Below, piece by piece: positions 1 through 13,381 of a DNA stretch of 64,000 nucleotides. The stretch is from an uncultured Pelagibacteraceae bacterium (GTDB taxonomy: Bacteria > Pseudomonadota > Alphaproteobacteria > Pelagibacterales > Pelagibacteraceae). Within the stretch, counting starts at the first letter, position 1. Every line of letters starts with the position of its first letter. Under the pieces are notes generated by a model that was not told the origin of the DNA, searched no databases, and was given only the letters and a program-made list of their open reading frames with translations. Location: NCBI GenBank assembly GCA_902543295.1, contig CACBXW010000003.1, positions 62,001 to 126,000 of the forward strand, read 5' to 3'. The translations under genes were made by a program, and so were the position numbers.

Positions 1-387
1 AGTGGATTACTTTCTCAAGGAAACGATATGGACAATGGAGACAACCCATACGAATGTGGCTTTGATAAATATATTAATATTGATAGTGATGTTGAATTTT
101 TAGGAAAAGAGCAATTAAAAAAAATAAAGTCTGAAGGAATTAAAAGAAAACTAATGGGCGTTAAAATTGATACTGATAAAATAAGCGTAACTGGTTCAAT
201 GAATTTAACAGATGAAAAAAATAATATAATCGGAGAACTACGATCAGGTTGTTACAATCCAACTTTTAAACAGGTAATTGGTATAGCTATGATAAAAAAA
301 CCATATTTTGAAGCAAAGCAAACATTCAAAATTGATATAAATGGTAATAGTTTTAACGGAACAGTTTGCGATTTACCTTTCATTTAG
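1..387 (+). CDS. dmdA: Dimethylsulfoniopropionate demethylase DmdA, C-terminal part (partial)
   Basis: The frame is open from the first base and ends at a TAG at 385-387, so this is the last 128 residues of a protein whose start lies outside the window. The segment resembles the C-terminal barrel of the GcvT/aminomethyltransferase family, with [13 protein letters not shown] near the left edge and a closing LRSGCYNP...GIAMI stretch. DmdA moves a methyl group from DMSP to tetrahydrofolate. I prefer DmdA to GcvT because of the NPYECG segment and the SAR11-like neighbourhood (asd, sdh). With two thirds of the protein missing, another GcvT-family demethylase remains possible. Confidence 0.72.
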   Translation, partial: SGLLSQGNDMDNGDNPYECGFDKYINIDSDVEFLGKEQLKKIKSEGIKRKLMGVKIDTDKISVTGSMNLTDEKNNIIGELRSGCYNPTFKQVIGIAMIKKPYFEAKQTFKIDINGNSFNGTVCDLPFI

Positions 388-400
388 TATAAATCTTTAA
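366..400 (+). promoter_or_regulatory. Candidate promoter for asd, with start site next to the ATG
   Basis: TTGCGA at 366-371 and TATAAA at 388-393 are separated by 16 bases. The expected start point, near 400, lies within about 3 bases of the asd ATG at 402. No Shine-Dalgarno-like purine run precedes that ATG. In such AT-rich DNA a TATAAA can occur by chance, so this is tentative. Confidence 0.35.
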
Positions 401-401
401 A

Positions 402-1412
402 ATGACTAATATAGCTATCATCGGTGCAACCGGTAATGTTGGAAGAAAGACACTAGAAGTCATAGAAAAAAAGGATATTAAATTTAATAACCTTTTTTTA
501 GTAGCTTCTTCTAATAGTGCTGGAAAAAAAATAAGTTTTAAGGGCAAAGATTATGAAGTCCATGATCTTGAAAAATACGATTTTTCAAATGCAAATATAA
601 CTTTTTTTGCAGCAGGTGGTAAAATTGCAGAACAATATGCAGAAAGTGCAGCAAAATTAACAACTGTAATTGATAATTCTAGTTTTTTTAGAATGGATCC
701 TGACGTTCCACTTATTGTACCTCAAGTGAATGCAGAAAAAATTAATGAAATGAAAAAAAATATTGTGGCAAATCCTAACTGCTCAACAGCTCAGTTAGTA
801 TTAGCTCTTAAACCATTACATGATTTATATAAAATAAAAAGAGTAATAGTTTCCACCTATCAATCTGTTTCTGGAGGCGGAAAAGCACCAATGGATGAAT
901 TGATTGAACAAACTAAATCTTATCTTGACGGAAATTCTGTTGAATCTAAAAATTTTACTAAACAAATAGCTTTCAATATAATTCCTCACATTGATGTTTT
1001 TTCGGATGATGGATACACAAAAGAAGAATTGAAAATGAGTAATGAAACAAAAAAAATACTGGACAATAATATAGAGCTAACAGCTACGTGCGTTAGAATT
1101 CCTGTTCTTGTATCACATTCAGAATCAGTAAATATAGAGTTTGAAAATCCTTATTCTCTAGAACAAATCAGAGAAGCATTAAATAATGCTGATGGTTGTA
1201 GCGTTATAGATAAAAGAGAAAATGGAGGATATAGTACACCAATAGAAGCAACTGGTTGTGATGAAACATTTATCTCAAGAATTAGAGATGATAAAACAAA
1301 AGAGAATTCAATTAATTTGTGGATCGTTTCAGATAACCTATTAAGAGGCGCCGCATTAAATTCCGTTGAAATTGCAGAAACAATAATGAAAGCAAATCAA
1401 AATGGAAAATAA
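402..1412 (+). CDS. asd: Aspartate-semialdehyde dehydrogenase
   Basis: Reduces aspartyl phosphate to aspartate semialdehyde with NADPH, the branch step to lysine/diaminopimelate, threonine and methionine. The N-terminal dinucleotide loop GATGNVG is at residues 8-14. The catalytic cysteine is C127 in NPNCSTAQ, and the later PHIDVF holds a conserved histidine region. At 336 residues it is the usual bacterial length. It starts 14 bases after the dmdA stop and overlaps sdhC by 11 bases. This cytosolic enzyme is not functionally tied to the TCA genes downstream. Confidence 0.97.
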   Translation: MTNIAIIGATGNVGRKTLEVIEKKDIKFNNLFLVASSNSAGKKISFKGKDYEVHDLEKYDFSNANITFFAAGGKIAEQYAESAAKLTTVIDNSSFFRMDPDVPLIVPQVNAEKINEMKKNIVANPNCSTAQLVLALKPLHDLYKIKRVIVSTYQSVSGGGKAPMDELIEQTKSYLDGNSVESKNFTKQIAFNIIPHIDVFSDDGYTKEELKMSNETKKILDNNIELTATCVRIPVLVSHSESVNIEFENPYSLEQIREALNNADGCSVIDKRENGGYSTPIEATGCDETFISRIRDDKTKENSINLWIVSDNLLRGAALNSVEIAETIMKANQNGK

Positions 1413-1782
1413 TCCTTTATCTCCTCATATTCAAATTTATAGATGGCATGTATCATCTTTAGTTTCAATATCTCATAGAATTACAGGAATAATAAATATA
1501 TTAGCAATAACTTTAATTTGTATCTTTTTTATTTTTTTTTCATTTAGCGAAGGAAGTCATGAATTAATAAAATTATTCCTCCAATCTTTTATTGGGAAAT
1601 TTTTCATCTTGGGTATTACATGGTCTTTTAGTTTTCAAATCTTAAGTGAGATAAGACATTTAATTATGGATTTTGGTTATGGATTTGATTTAAAAACCAC
1701 AAATATTACTGGCTTAATTGTAATATTTGGATCTTTTATATTAACCGTTTCAATTTATTTAATAGGACGAAATTTATTTTAA
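1402..1782 (+). CDS. sdhC: Succinate dehydrogenase cytochrome b556-type subunit SdhC
   Basis: Membrane anchor of complex II, 126 residues with three hydrophobic helices (about 30-48, 62-84 and 103-122). The family signatures are SPHIQIYRWH near the N-terminus, SISHRITG (22-29, quinone-site serine and arginine), and IRHLIMDFGYG (84-94). The usual heme ligand sits seven residues before the histidine of IRH. Here that position is Q79 (SFQILSEIRH), not histidine. It overlaps asd by 11 bases and touches sdhD in an ATG/TAATG junction. The family assignment is secure; loss of the heme ligand is inferred from alignment to remembered E. coli SdhC. Confidence 0.95.
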   Translation: MENNPLSPHIQIYRWHVSSLVSISHRITGIINILAITLICIFFIFFSFSEGSHELIKLFLQSFIGKFFILGITWSFSFQILSEIRHLIMDFGYGFDLKTTNITGLIVIFGSFILTVSIYLIGRNLF

Positions 1783-2111
1783 TGAGAGCAGTAACAAAAA
1801 AATGGGTATTTTTAAAAGTGAGTTCTCTCATATTAGTACCTTTGATGTTATGGTTTGCTTTAAATTTGGTTAGTATTTATGACAAAAGCTACTTAGAGAT
1901 ATTAACTTTTCTAACTTCTCAACCTTCAAAGTTTATATTTAGTCTTTTTCTTATTTTTGCTTACTTTTTCTCGGCATTAAGCATCAGCGAGGTTTTTGAA
2001 GACTATATTAAAGATGAAAAAATCAAAAATGCCGCAAACAAAGCTTTAAATTTTTTTGCTATAACAATTCCTTTAATTACAATATTTACAGTATTTAAAA
2101 TAACTATATGA
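1782..2111 (+). CDS. sdhD: Succinate dehydrogenase hydrophobic anchor subunit SdhD
   Basis: Second membrane anchor of complex II, 109 residues with three hydrophobic segments (about 10-31, 50-70 and 89-106). The EDYI motif (73-76) matches the DY tyrosine of the quinone site in the family. The entire protein contains no histidine. The position of the family heme b ligand, eleven residues before the aspartate of DY, is F63. It overlaps sdhA by 4 bases (ATGA). Identification rests on size, topology, the EDYI motif and its place between sdhC and sdhA. Confidence 0.93.
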   Translation: MRAVTKKWVFLKVSSLILVPLMLWFALNLVSIYDKSYLEILTFLTSQPSKFIFSLFLIFAYFFSALSISEVFEDYIKDEKIKNAANKALNFFAITIPLITIFTVFKITI

Positions 2112-3883
2112 AATCTTATAATATTATAGATCATGAATACGATGTCGTTGTCCTTGGCGCTGGAGGTTCTGGCCTAAGAGCTGCGGTTGGCTTAAGTGAA
2201 GCTGGATTAAAAACTGCATGCATTTCTAAAGTCTTTCCAACCAGAAGTCATACATCAGCTGCCCAAGGTGGAATTTCAGCAGCCCTTGGAAACATGGGAG
2301 AAGACGATTGGCGTTGGCATATGTACGATACTGTAAAAGGAGCAGATTGGTTAGGCGATCAAGATAGTATTGAATATTTGTGTAAGGAAGCTCCAAAAGC
2401 AGTACTAGAATTAGAAAAGTATGGTGTTCCTTTTAGTAGAACAGAAGATGGAAAAATTTATCAAAGACCATTTGGTGGAATGACAAAAAATTATGGAAAT
2501 GGAATTGTACAAAGAACTTGTGCTGCAGCAGACAGAACTGGTCATGCAATTCTCCATACATTATATGGTCAAGCACTTAAACATAATACAGAATTTTTTA
2601 TTGAATATTTTGCATTAGACTTAATTATGAAAGATGGACAGTGCAAAGGTTTAATTGCTTGGAATTTAAATGATGGAACAATTCATCGTTTTAGATCTCA
2701 CATAACAATTATAGCCACAGGGGGATATGGGAAGGTGTATTACTCAGCAACATCTGCACATACTTGTACTGGTGATGGTAATGCAATGGTATTAAGAGCT
2801 GGATTACCTCTTCAAGATATGGAGTTTGTACAATTTCACCCAACAGGAATATATGGACACGGAACACTTATTTCTGAAGGTGTAAGAGGTGAAGGTGGAT
2901 ATTTGGTAAACTCTAAAGGTGAAAGATTTATGGAGAGATATGCTCCCAACGCTAAAGATCTTGCTTCGAGAGATGTAGTTAGCAGATCAATGTCTATTGA
3001 AATCAATGAGGGAAGAGGTGTTGGTAAAGATCAAGACCATGTTCATTTATATTTAAGTCATTTAGATAAAAAAGTTATTGAAGATAGATTGCCAGGCATT
3101 ACTGAGGCAGCAAGATTATTTGCAAATGTAGATGTAACCAAAGAACCGATACCAGTTGTTCCAACAGTTCATTATAATATGGGTGGTATACCAACAAATT
3201 ATAAAGCTGAAGTTTTAACAGTAAATGGATCTCAAAAAACAGTCCCAGGTTTGATGGCGATTGGTGAGGCTGCGTGCGTATCTGTTCATGGAGCAAATAG
3301 ATTAGGTTCAAATTCACTTATTGACTTGGTTGTTTTTGGAAGAGCAGCAGCAAAGAGAGCAGCGGAATTGGTAAAACCTGGAACGCCTCACGAAGAAGTT
3401 AGTGAAAGCGAAACTGAAAAATGTCTAAATAGATTTGATAAACTAAGGTATGCAGAGGGAGATAATGGAACTGCTGAACTTAGACTGGCGATGCAAAAAA
3501 CAATGCAGTCTAAATGTGCTGTATTTAGAACTGAAAAGAATCTTAAAGAGGGTGTAGATGAGATCAGAAAAACATATGATGGCATGGAATCGATTTCTGT
3601 TAAAGATAAATCGTTGGTATTCAATACTGATTTAGTTGAGACTTTAGAATTTGATAATTTAATTAGACAAGCGATAACAACTGTAGATTCTGCATATCAC
3701 AGAAAAGAAAGCAGAGGAGCTCATGCTCGTGAAGATTATCCGAAAAGAAATGATGAAAAATTTATGAAACATACATTATCTTGGTGTGATGGAAAAAATA
3801 CTAAAATTGAATACAGAGATGTACATACTTCAACATTAACAAATGAAGTCCAATATTTTCCTCCACAAGAAAGAGTGTATTAA
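2108..3883 (+). CDS. sdhA: Succinate dehydrogenase flavoprotein subunit
   Basis: Oxidises succinate to fumarate on covalently bound FAD on the cytoplasmic face of complex II. The dinucleotide fold [13 protein letters not shown] is at residues 14-26 and the FAD-linking histidine is H48 in [10 protein letters not shown]. The catalytic-region motifs HPTGIYGHG and SEGVRGEGG follow, and the C-terminus ends with EYRDVHT...PPQERVY. At 591 residues it is full length. It overlaps sdhD by 4 bases, and its stop TAATG gives the sdhB start. Confidence 0.99.
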   Translation: MKSYNIIDHEYDVVVLGAGGSGLRAAVGLSEAGLKTACISKVFPTRSHTSAAQGGISAALGNMGEDDWRWHMYDTVKGADWLGDQDSIEYLCKEAPKAVLELEKYGVPFSRTEDGKIYQRPFGGMTKNYGNGIVQRTCAAADRTGHAILHTLYGQALKHNTEFFIEYFALDLIMKDGQCKGLIAWNLNDGTIHRFRSHITIIATGGYGKVYYSATSAHTCTGDGNAMVLRAGLPLQDMEFVQFHPTGIYGHGTLISEGVRGEGGYLVNSKGERFMERYAPNAKDLASRDVVSRSMSIEINEGRGVGKDQDHVHLYLSHLDKKVIEDRLPGITEAARLFANVDVTKEPIPVVPTVHYNMGGIPTNYKAEVLTVNGSQKTVPGLMAIGEAACVSVHGANRLGSNSLIDLVVFGRAAAKRAAELVKPGTPHEEVSESETEKCLNRFDKLRYAEGDNGTAELRLAMQKTMQSKCAVFRTEKNLKEGVDEIRKTYDGMESISVKDKSLVFNTDLVETLEFDNLIRQAITTVDSAYHRKESRGAHAREDYPKRNDEKFMKHTLSWCDGKNTKIEYRDVHTSTLTNEVQYFPPQERVY

Positions 3884-4656
3884 TGGTTCAATTAAATTTA
3901 CCACAAAACTCAAAAGTTAATAAAGGTAAATATTTTAAAGACAAAACTGGTTCAAAGAATATCAGAAAAGTAAATGTTTACAGATGGGATCCATCAACTG
4001 GAGAGAACCCAAGAATAGACACATATGAAGTAGACATGGATAATTGTCCATCTAAAGTTTTAGACATACTAAATAAAATTAAAAACGAAATTGATCCAAC
4101 ACTTGCATATAGAAGATCTTGTGCGCATGGAGTTTGTGGTTCTTGTGCAATGAATATGGGTGGAAAAAATGGTCTTGCATGTACTAAGCCACATGCAGAA
4201 ATTAAGGGAGATATAGATATATACCCTTTGCCTCACTTAAAAGTAAAAAAAGATTTAATAGGAGACTTAAGTGGATTATATAAACAATACCAATCCATTG
4301 AACCTTGGTTAAAAAATAATTCAAAAAGTGAAACAACAGAAATTCATCAATCTCCAGAAGATAGAGCTAAACTTGACGGAGCTTATGAATGTATAATGTG
4401 TGCTTGTTGTTCTACTTCATGTCCTAGTTATTGGTGGAATGGCGATAAGTATTTAGGTCCTGCAGTTTTATTACAAGCTTATAGATGGATAATGGATAGC
4501 AGAGACGAAGATAGAAAGGAAAGACTTCAAAAGGTTGCAGATGAACTTAAGCTTTATAGATGCCACACGATTTTGAACTGCACTAACGCATGTCCAAAAG
4601 GATTAAATCCAGCAAAAGCTATTGCTGAGATAAAGAAAATGCTTGCAACCACATAA
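3883..4656 (+). CDS. sdhB: Succinate dehydrogenase iron-sulfur subunit
   Basis: Carries electrons from FAD to ubiquinone through three clusters. The [2Fe-2S] ligands are C80, C85, C88 and C100. The [4Fe-4S]/[3Fe-4S] cysteines lie in [12 protein letters not shown] (170-181) and in C227...C233...C237. All expected ligands are present, so the iron-sulfur chain is intact although the heme site in SdhC/SdhD is not. It is 257 residues long and overlaps sdhA by one base. The gap to mmsA is 20 bases. Confidence 0.99.
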   Translation: MVQLNLPQNSKVNKGKYFKDKTGSKNIRKVNVYRWDPSTGENPRIDTYEVDMDNCPSKVLDILNKIKNEIDPTLAYRRSCAHGVCGSCAMNMGGKNGLACTKPHAEIKGDIDIYPLPHLKVKKDLIGDLSGLYKQYQSIEPWLKNNSKSETTEIHQSPEDRAKLDGAYECIMCACCSTSCPSYWWNGDKYLGPAVLLQAYRWIMDSRDEDRKERLQKVADELKLYRCHTILNCTNACPKGLNPAKAIAEIKKMLATT

Positions 4657-4676
4657 TTACTTATTTAAATACATCC

Positions 4677-7137
<2,461 letters not shown>

Positions 7138-7140
7138 TTA

Positions 7141-8301
7141 ATGAATATTCACGAACACCAAGCAAAGAATATACTTAGAAAATATGGAGCTAAAGTTCCG
7201 GATGGAGTTTATGCTCTAGATGTAAATGAATTATTGGAAAAAGCTAAAAATCTTAAAACTGATAAATATGTGTTGAAAGCACAAATTCATGCTGGAGGCA
7301 GAGGTAAAGCTGGTGGAGTTAAAATAGTAAATGATTTAAAAAGTCTTGAAACAGAGGCAAAATCCTTGCTTGGAAAAAAATTAATCACTCATCAGACAGG
7401 ACCTAGCGGAAGAATTGTTAAAAGATTATATGTCGAAGTTTCATCTAACATTGATAAAGAATTTTATTTGTCTTGTGTTGTAGATCGTGCGAGCTCAAAG
7501 ATAGCTTTTATCTCAAGTGATCAAGGGGGTATGGATATAGAAGAAGTCGCAATCAAATCTCCTGAGAAAATTTTAACAACAAAAGTAGATTTAGATAACG
7601 AAATATCTGATGAAAATTGTAATAAAATAATAAGTATTTTTAATTTAGATGAAGAAACAAAAGAACAAGGAATTAGTCTAATCAAGTCCATATACAAATT
7701 ATTTATAGAAACCGATGCTAATTTAATCGAAATTAATCCTTTAATTTTAACAAAAGAAAAAGAGTTGATTTGTTTAGATGCAAAAATGAATTTTGATGGA
7801 AATGCTTTATTCAGACATCCAGAGCTAATTGAGTTGAGAGACCTCAATGAAGAAGAAGAAACAGAGATAGAAGCTAGCAAGCATGATTTAGCATATATTA
7901 AACTTGATGGAACAATTGGATGCATGGTTAATGGAGCTGGGCTTGCAATGGCAACTATGGACATAATTAAATTATATGGAAAGGAACCAGCAAATTTTTT
8001 AGATGTTGGTGGTGGGGCTTCTAAAGAAAAAGTGGCAGCTGCTTTTAAAATAATTTTATCAGATAAAAATGTTAAAGGAATATTAATTAATATTTTTGGT
8101 GGAATAATGAGATGTGATGTTCTTGCCCAAGGTGTTGTGGATGCAGCAAAAGAAATAAAAATGAATGTTCCTTTAGTTGTAAGATTGGCCGGAACAAATT
8201 TTGAAGAGGGAAAAAAAATACTTGATAATTCAGGTCTTGAGTTAATTTCTGCTTCTGATTTATCAGATGCTGCTAAAAAAATTGTAGAGGCTATTAAATA
8301 A
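7141..8301 (+). CDS. sucC: Succinyl-CoA synthetase beta subunit
   Basis: ADP-forming beta chain of succinyl-CoA ligase, 386 residues. It begins with the family N-terminus [16 protein letters not shown] and has the ATP-grasp region with [26 protein letters not shown] and [12 protein letters not shown] lie in the C-terminal ligase domain. It carries out substrate-level phosphorylation in the TCA cycle as partner of the SucD encoded directly downstream, whose ATG immediately follows its stop codon. A 268-codon antisense open frame over its 3' half is a composition artefact. Confidence 0.99.
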   Translation: MNIHEHQAKNILRKYGAKVPDGVYALDVNELLEKAKNLKTDKYVLKAQIHAGGRGKAGGVKIVNDLKSLETEAKSLLGKKLITHQTGPSGRIVKRLYVEVSSNIDKEFYLSCVVDRASSKIAFISSDQGGMDIEEVAIKSPEKILTTKVDLDNEISDENCNKIISIFNLDEETKEQGISLIKSIYKLFIETDANLIEINPLILTKEKELICLDAKMNFDGNALFRHPELIELRDLNEEEETEIEASKHDLAYIKLDGTIGCMVNGAGLAMATMDIIKLYGKEPANFLDVGGGASKEKVAAAFKIILSDKNVKGILINIFGGIMRCDVLAQGVVDAAKEIKMNVPLVVRLAGTNFEEGKKILDNSGLELISASDLSDAAKKIVEAIK

Positions 8302-9177
8302 ATGTCAGTTTTAGTTAATAAAAACACAAAGTTAATTTGCCAGGGTTTTACGGGTAGTCACGGAACTTTTCATTCAGAGCAAGCAATTAAATATGGAACA
8401 AATTTAGTCGGAGGAGTTACACCAAAAAAAGGTGGTCAAACTCATCTAGATAGACCAGTATTTAATACAGTAAAGGAAGCAGTCGATGAAACTGGTGCCA
8501 ACGCAACTATGATTTATGTTCCTGCGAAATTTGCATCTGCAGCAATCATAGAGGCCATTGAAGCTAACTTAGAATTAATCGTTTGTATCACTGAGGGTAT
8601 ACCAGTTCTTGATATGATTAAGGTCAAAAAAAAGTTACTTAATTCAAAATCAAGATTAATCGGTCCCAATTGTCCAGGGATAATTACGCCTGATGAATGC
8701 AAGATCGGAATAATGCCAGGAAATATACATAAAAAGGGTTCTGTTGGTATTGTATCAAGATCTGGAACTTTGACCTATGAGGCTGTCGCACAAACTACTG
8801 AGAATAATTTGGGACAATCAACATGTATAGGTATAGGTGGTGATCCAATAAATGGTACGAACTTCATTGATTGTTTAGATTTATTTTTAAAGGATGAGGA
8901 AACTAAATCAATTTTAATGATTGGTGAAATAGGAGGATCAGCTGAAGAAGAAGCAGCTGAATTTGTAAAAAATCATGAAATAAAAAAACCCATGGTTGGT
9001 TTTATTGCAGGTGTTACAGCACCACCGGGTAGAAGAATGGGACATGCAGGCGCCATAATATCAGGTGGCAAAGGCGGGGCCAAAGATAAGATCAAAAAAA
9101 TGGAAGATTGTGGTATAGAAGTTGCCACATCCCCTTCAGAAATTGGAAAAACATTGTTAAATAAATTGTCCAATTGA
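8302..9177 (+). CDS. sucD: Succinyl-CoA synthetase alpha subunit
   Basis: Alpha chain of succinyl-CoA ligase, 291 residues, with a CoA-binding Rossmann domain ([15 protein letters not shown] near 15-30; [11 protein letters not shown] near 94-105). The phosphohistidine segment [12 protein letters not shown] is near the C-terminus. It binds CoA and carries the phosphohistidine intermediate that the SucC partner uses to make ATP or GTP. It is immediately adjacent to sucC, and the 30-base gap to sucA is the largest within this TCA block. Confidence 0.99.
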   Translation: MSVLVNKNTKLICQGFTGSHGTFHSEQAIKYGTNLVGGVTPKKGGQTHLDRPVFNTVKEAVDETGANATMIYVPAKFASAAIIEAIEANLELIVCITEGIPVLDMIKVKKKLLNSKSRLIGPNCPGIITPDECKIGIMPGNIHKKGSVGIVSRSGTLTYEAVAQTTENNLGQSTCIGIGGDPINGTNFIDCLDLFLKDEETKSILMIGEIGGSAEEEAAEFVKNHEIKKPMVGFIAGVTAPPGRRMGHAGAIISGGKGGAKDKIKKMEDCGIEVATSPSEIGKTLLNKLSN

Positions 9178-9207
9178 AAACAAAATTTAGTATTATATTA
9201 AAATAAA

Positions 9208-12105
9208 ATGAGCTCTCCTAAAAATCTGGAATATAAAAAAACATCATTTCTAAATAAAGCTAATAGTGCATTTATTGAGGAAATGTATGTAAAATTTATA
9301 AATAAAGATCCATCTCTATCTGAAAGTTGGATTGAATATTTCTCAGGTGTAGATGAGGATATGAAGATATTAGTCGATGAGATAAATGGACCGTCGTGGA
9401 AACCTTTCTCAAAAAAAATTAATATAGAAGATGTTGAGAAAACAGCTAAAGAAAATGAAAAAAACAAAGATAATTCTAGCAAGTTTAATTTTCAAGTAAT
9501 TGCAAATTCAAATAAAAATTCAATAAGTGCCGTAGCCTTGATAAGAGCTTATCGCTTAAGGGGACATCTATTATCAAAACTAGATCCTTTAGAATTGATG
9601 AAGTCAGAATATTTAGACGAATTACATCCTGAGTACTATGGTTTTAAAAAAGAAGATTATGACAAAGAAATTTTTCTAAACGGAATAATAAATAAAAAAA
9701 GTGCAAATATTAGAGAAATACTGAAGTTTTTAAAAAAAACTTATTGTGGTCCCATAGGTTATGAATACATGCATATTTCAAATCCAACTGAGAGAATGTG
9801 GTTTAGAGATAGAGTTGAAAAAGACGAGAATGCACTCAAGTTTACAAAAAATGGAAAGCAAGCAATTTTAAATAAATTAATACAAGCAGAGGGATTTGAA
9901 AAATTTTTAAACACAAAATATGTTGGTACTAAAAGATTTGGTTTAGATGGTGGAGAAAGTTTAATACCTGCTCTTGAGCAAATTATAAAAATCGGAGGAC
10001 AATCCAAAATAAAAGAAGTTAAAATAGGAATGTCACATAGAGGAAGACTAAATGTCTTAGCAAACGTTTTACAAAAGTCTTATAAAAGAATTTTTAATGA
10101 ATTTGCTGGTGAAATGGATGGTTCAGAAGATGGTGCTGGAGATGTCAAATACCATTTAGGAGCCTCATCTGATAGAGAATTTGATGGAAATCCTGTACAC
10201 GTTAGTTTAACAGATAATCCTTCACATTTAGAGGCAGTTAATCCTGTTGTTCTTGGCCAAACTAGAGCTAAACAATTTTTTCACCAAGACAAACAAAGAA
10301 ATAAAGTTATACCAATATTAATTCACGGCGATGCTGCATTTGCAGGGCAAGGAATAGTAGCAGAGTGTTTTGCGATGTCCGGACTTCCTGGTCATAACAC
10401 TGGAGGGACAATCCATATTATTGTTAACAACCAAATTGGTTTTACAACAAGTCCTAGATTTGCGCGATCTTCCCCTTATCCTTCTGATGTAGGTAAAATG
10501 GTTGATGCACCAATCATCCATGTTAATGGAGATGATCCTGAGGCAGTTGTTTACGCAACTAGAATAGCAACTGAGTTTAGATTAAAATTTAATAGAGATG
10601 TTGTAATTGATTTAATATGTTACAGAAGATTTGGACATAATGAGGGAGATGAGCCATCTTTCACCCAACCACTTATGTACAAAAAAATTAGATCTCATCC
10701 ATCTACAATTAAAATTTATGGTGAAAAGCTCGTAAATGAAGGACTTTTTACGAAACAAGATTTAGATCAACAAATTATTGATTTTAAAAATTTATTAGAT
10801 GATCAATTTAAAAATGCGAAAGATTATAAACCTAAAATTAGGTGGTTTGAGGGAACTTGGTCGAGATATAAACCTGAAAGAGGTAAAGATAAAAGAGGTG
10901 TAACTGGATCAGATTTGAAAATTTTAAATAATATTTCTGACAAAATACATGTTTTTCCGACTGATAAAAATATTCACAAAACCATAACAAAAATTATGGA
11001 AAATAGAAAAAAAACTATTAATGAAGGCTCAGGAATTGATTGGGCAACAGCTGAATCTTTAGCATTTGGTTCATTATTAGTTGAAGGTTATCCAGTAAGG
11101 TTAGTAGGTCAGGACTCAGGTAGAGGTACCTTTAGTCAAAGACACTCAGTTTTAAGAAATCAAATTGATAATTCAAGGTACATACCTTTAAACAATATAT
11201 CTAGTAACCAAAAAAATTTTGAAATTGTAGATAGTTTTTTATCTGAACTTGCAGTTTTAGGATTTGAATATGGATACAGTTTAGTAGAACCAAATACATT
11301 GACAATTTGGGAAGCTCAATTTGGAGATTTTGCAAATGGTGCACAAGTAATTATTGATCAATTTATATCATCTGGTGAAAGAAAGTGGAAAAGAGCATCA
11401 GGACTGGTTATGTTATTACCCCATGGTTATGAAGGACAAGGTCCAGAACACTCTTCTGCGAGATTAGAGAGATTTTTACAATTATGTGCAAATGATAATT
11501 TACAAGTTATGAATTGTACTACACCTGCAAATTATTTTCATGCTTTAAGAAGACAGATGCACCGTGATTTTAGAAAACCTTTAATTATAATGACACCTAA
11601 GTCACTTTTAAGAAATAAATATTGTGTATCAAATTTAGAAGATTTTAGTAAAAAAAATTCTTTTCATAGAGTGCTATGGGATCATGCTAGAGATACTAAG
11701 CAAAAAGGTTTTATTAAGTTAAAAGAAGATAAAAAAATTAGAAAAGTAATATTATGCTCTGGAAAAATTTATTTTGATCTTCTCGCGGCAAGAGAGAAAC
11801 TAAAAATCAATGATGTGATTTTGTATAGAATTGAACAACTATATCCTTTCCCTGCAAAAAGTTTGGTTAAAGAGCTAAAACCATTTGCAAAAAATTCAAA
11901 ATTTTATTGGTGCCAAGAGGAGCCCAAAAATATGGGTGCTTGGTTTGCTGTTAGAGATTATATACAATGGACATTAGAGACTATTAAGGCTAAAAATAAT
12001 GCAATTTCTTACATTGGAAGAAGTCCAGATGCTACACCTGCTACAGGTTATGCAAGAAGACATAATTCTGAACAACAAGAAATTATAAATAAAGTATTTG
12101 GATAA
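9208..12105 (+). CDS. sucA: 2-Oxoglutarate dehydrogenase E1 component
   Basis: Thiamine-diphosphate-dependent E1 enzyme of the 2-oxoglutarate dehydrogenase complex, 965 residues. Family landmarks are FINKDPSLSESW and EYFSG in the N-terminal segment, IGMSHRGRLNVLANV, HGDAAFAGQGIVAE, and the C-terminal LLPHGYEGQGPEHSSARLE and WCQEEPKNMGAW. It decarboxylates 2-oxoglutarate and loads the succinyl group on the SucB lipoyl arm. Its ATG is 30 bases after sucD and its stop abuts the sucB ATG. Confidence 0.99.
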   Translation: MSSPKNLEYKKTSFLNKANSAFIEEMYVKFINKDPSLSESWIEYFSGVDEDMKILVDEINGPSWKPFSKKINIEDVEKTAKENEKNKDNSSKFNFQVIANSNKNSISAVALIRAYRLRGHLLSKLDPLELMKSEYLDELHPEYYGFKKEDYDKEIFLNGIINKKSANIREILKFLKKTYCGPIGYEYMHISNPTERMWFRDRVEKDENALKFTKNGKQAILNKLIQAEGFEKFLNTKYVGTKRFGLDGGESLIPALEQIIKIGGQSKIKEVKIGMSHRGRLNVLANVLQKSYKRIFNEFAGEMDGSEDGAGDVKYHLGASSDREFDGNPVHVSLTDNPSHLEAVNPVVLGQTRAKQFFHQDKQRNKVIPILIHGDAAFAGQGIVAECFAMSGLPGHNTGGTIHIIVNNQIGFTTSPRFARSSPYPSDVGKMVDAPIIHVNGDDPEAVVYATRIATEFRLKFNRDVVIDLICYRRFGHNEGDEPSFTQPLMYKKIRSHPSTIKIYGEKLVNEGLFTKQDLDQQIIDFKNLLDDQFKNAKDYKPKIRWFEGTWSRYKPERGKDKRGVTGSDLKILNNISDKIHVFPTDKNIHKTITKIMENRKKTINEGSGIDWATAESLAFGSLLVEGYPVRLVGQDSGRGTFSQRHSVLRNQIDNSRYIPLNNISSNQKNFEIVDSFLSELAVLGFEYGYSLVEPNTLTIWEAQFGDFANGAQVIIDQFISSGERKWKRASGLVMLLPHGYEGQGPEHSSARLERFLQLCANDNLQVMNCTTPANYFHALRRQMHRDFRKPLIIMTPKSLLRNKYCVSNLEDFSKKNSFHRVLWDHARDTKQKGFIKLKEDKKIRKVILCSGKIYFDLLAAREKLKINDVILYRIEQLYPFPAKSLVKELKPFAKNSKFYWCQEEPKNMGAWFAVRDYIQWTLETIKAKNNAISYIGRSPDATPATGYARRHNSEQQEIINKVFG

Positions 12106-13380
12106 ATGAGTGAAAAAATATTAGTTCCAGTTTTGGGAGAAAGTATTACAGAGGCTACGGTCACGAAATGGTTAAAGAAAAAGGGTGATAACGTAGTTGC
12201 TGATGAAGCTGTAGTAGAATTAGAAACTGACAAAGTAAACTTAGAAGTTCCTGCACCTGCGAGTGGTGTTATATCAGAGATCAACTCAAAAGATGGTGAT
12301 ACAGTCGAAGTTGGAACTGTATTAGGAATGATTTCAGAAGGTGGTGCTCTTAAAGAAGAAAAGGAAGCTGAGCCGGTTAAAGGAAACGTTGAAAAAAATA
12401 ATGTAATAAATTTAGAAATCGAAAAGAAAAAAGATACAAAAAAAACTCAAGAACCTTTATTGCTTGACGAAGAACCATTGGTATTAACTGATGAAGTTAA
12501 AGAAACCAAGCCTATTAAACAAAATAAAACACTTTCTCCTGCTGTAAGAAAAATGGTTGTTGAAAATAAAATTAATTTAGATGAAGTAAAAGGGACAGGT
12601 AAAGATGGTAGAATTTTAAAAGGTGATTTAATAAGTTTAATGGGAGCTAACCCTCAACCTAACGAAAGAAAAATTCAATACGGCGAAGAAGAACGAATTA
12701 AAATGTCAAGACTAAGACAAACGATTGCTAAACGTTTAAAAGAGGCTCAAAATAATGCAGCTATGCTTACAACGTTTAATGAGGTTGATATGTCAAATAT
12801 AATTTCAATGAGAAAAGATAACCAGGAAGATTTCCAAAATAGTTATGGAATTAAACTTGGCTTCATGTCCTTTTTTGTGAAAGCTTGTATAGTAGGATTA
12901 AAATTATTTCCTGCAATAAATGCTGAAGTTGAAAATGATGAAATGGTTTACAAAAATTATTATAATGTGAGCTTTGCAGTAGGAACTGAAAAAGGATTAG
13001 TAGTTCCAGTATTAAAAAATGCTGATGAAATGTCTTTTGCTGACATTGAAAAAAACATAAAAGATCTGTCAGACAAAGCAAAAAATGGCAGTCTTACCAT
13101 AGAGGATCTTCAAGGGGGAACGTTTACAATTAGCAACGGAGGTGTTTATGGATCAATGTTATCTACTCCTATTTTAAACCCTCCACAATCTGCAGTTCTT
13201 GGAATGCATAATATTGTTGAAAGACCTATTGTTGTTGATGGTGAGATAAAAGCTAGACCTGTAATGTTTTTAGCATTGTCTTATGATCATAGAATAATTG
13301 ATGGAAAAGAATCTGTGAGTTTTTTAAAAACTGTTAAAGAAAACTTAGAAGATCCAAGAAGGTTATTTTTAAATTTATAA
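12106..13380 (+). CDS. sucB: Dihydrolipoamide succinyltransferase E2 component
   Basis: Core E2 of the 2-oxoglutarate dehydrogenase complex, 424 residues. It has one N-terminal lipoyl domain with lipoyl-lysine K43 in [14 protein letters not shown], a charged linker, a peripheral-subunit-binding domain ([11 protein letters not shown]...[13 protein letters not shown], about 145-185) and a C-terminal acyltransferase domain with the SYDHRIIDG catalytic motif. It abuts sucA and is one base from lpd, so all three complex components are translated from one message. Confidence 0.98.
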   Translation: MSEKILVPVLGESITEATVTKWLKKKGDNVVADEAVVELETDKVNLEVPAPASGVISEINSKDGDTVEVGTVLGMISEGGALKEEKEAEPVKGNVEKNNVINLEIEKKKDTKKTQEPLLLDEEPLVLTDEVKETKPIKQNKTLSPAVRKMVVENKINLDEVKGTGKDGRILKGDLISLMGANPQPNERKIQYGEEERIKMSRLRQTIAKRLKEAQNNAAMLTTFNEVDMSNIISMRKDNQEDFQNSYGIKLGFMSFFVKACIVGLKLFPAINAEVENDEMVYKNYYNVSFAVGTEKGLVVPVLKNADEMSFADIEKNIKDLSDKAKNGSLTIEDLQGGTFTISNGGVYGSMLSTPILNPPQSAVLGMHNIVERPIVVDGEIKARPVMFLALSYDHRIIDGKESVSFLKTVKENLEDPRRLFLNL

Positions 13381-13381
13381 T

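Noticed and set aside
7521-8327. A 268-codon open frame antisense to sucC
   Set aside because: It lies wholly over a clear sucC frame and has the serine/isoleucine-rich composition of a reverse-strand shadow. There is no sign of an independent gene or family motif.
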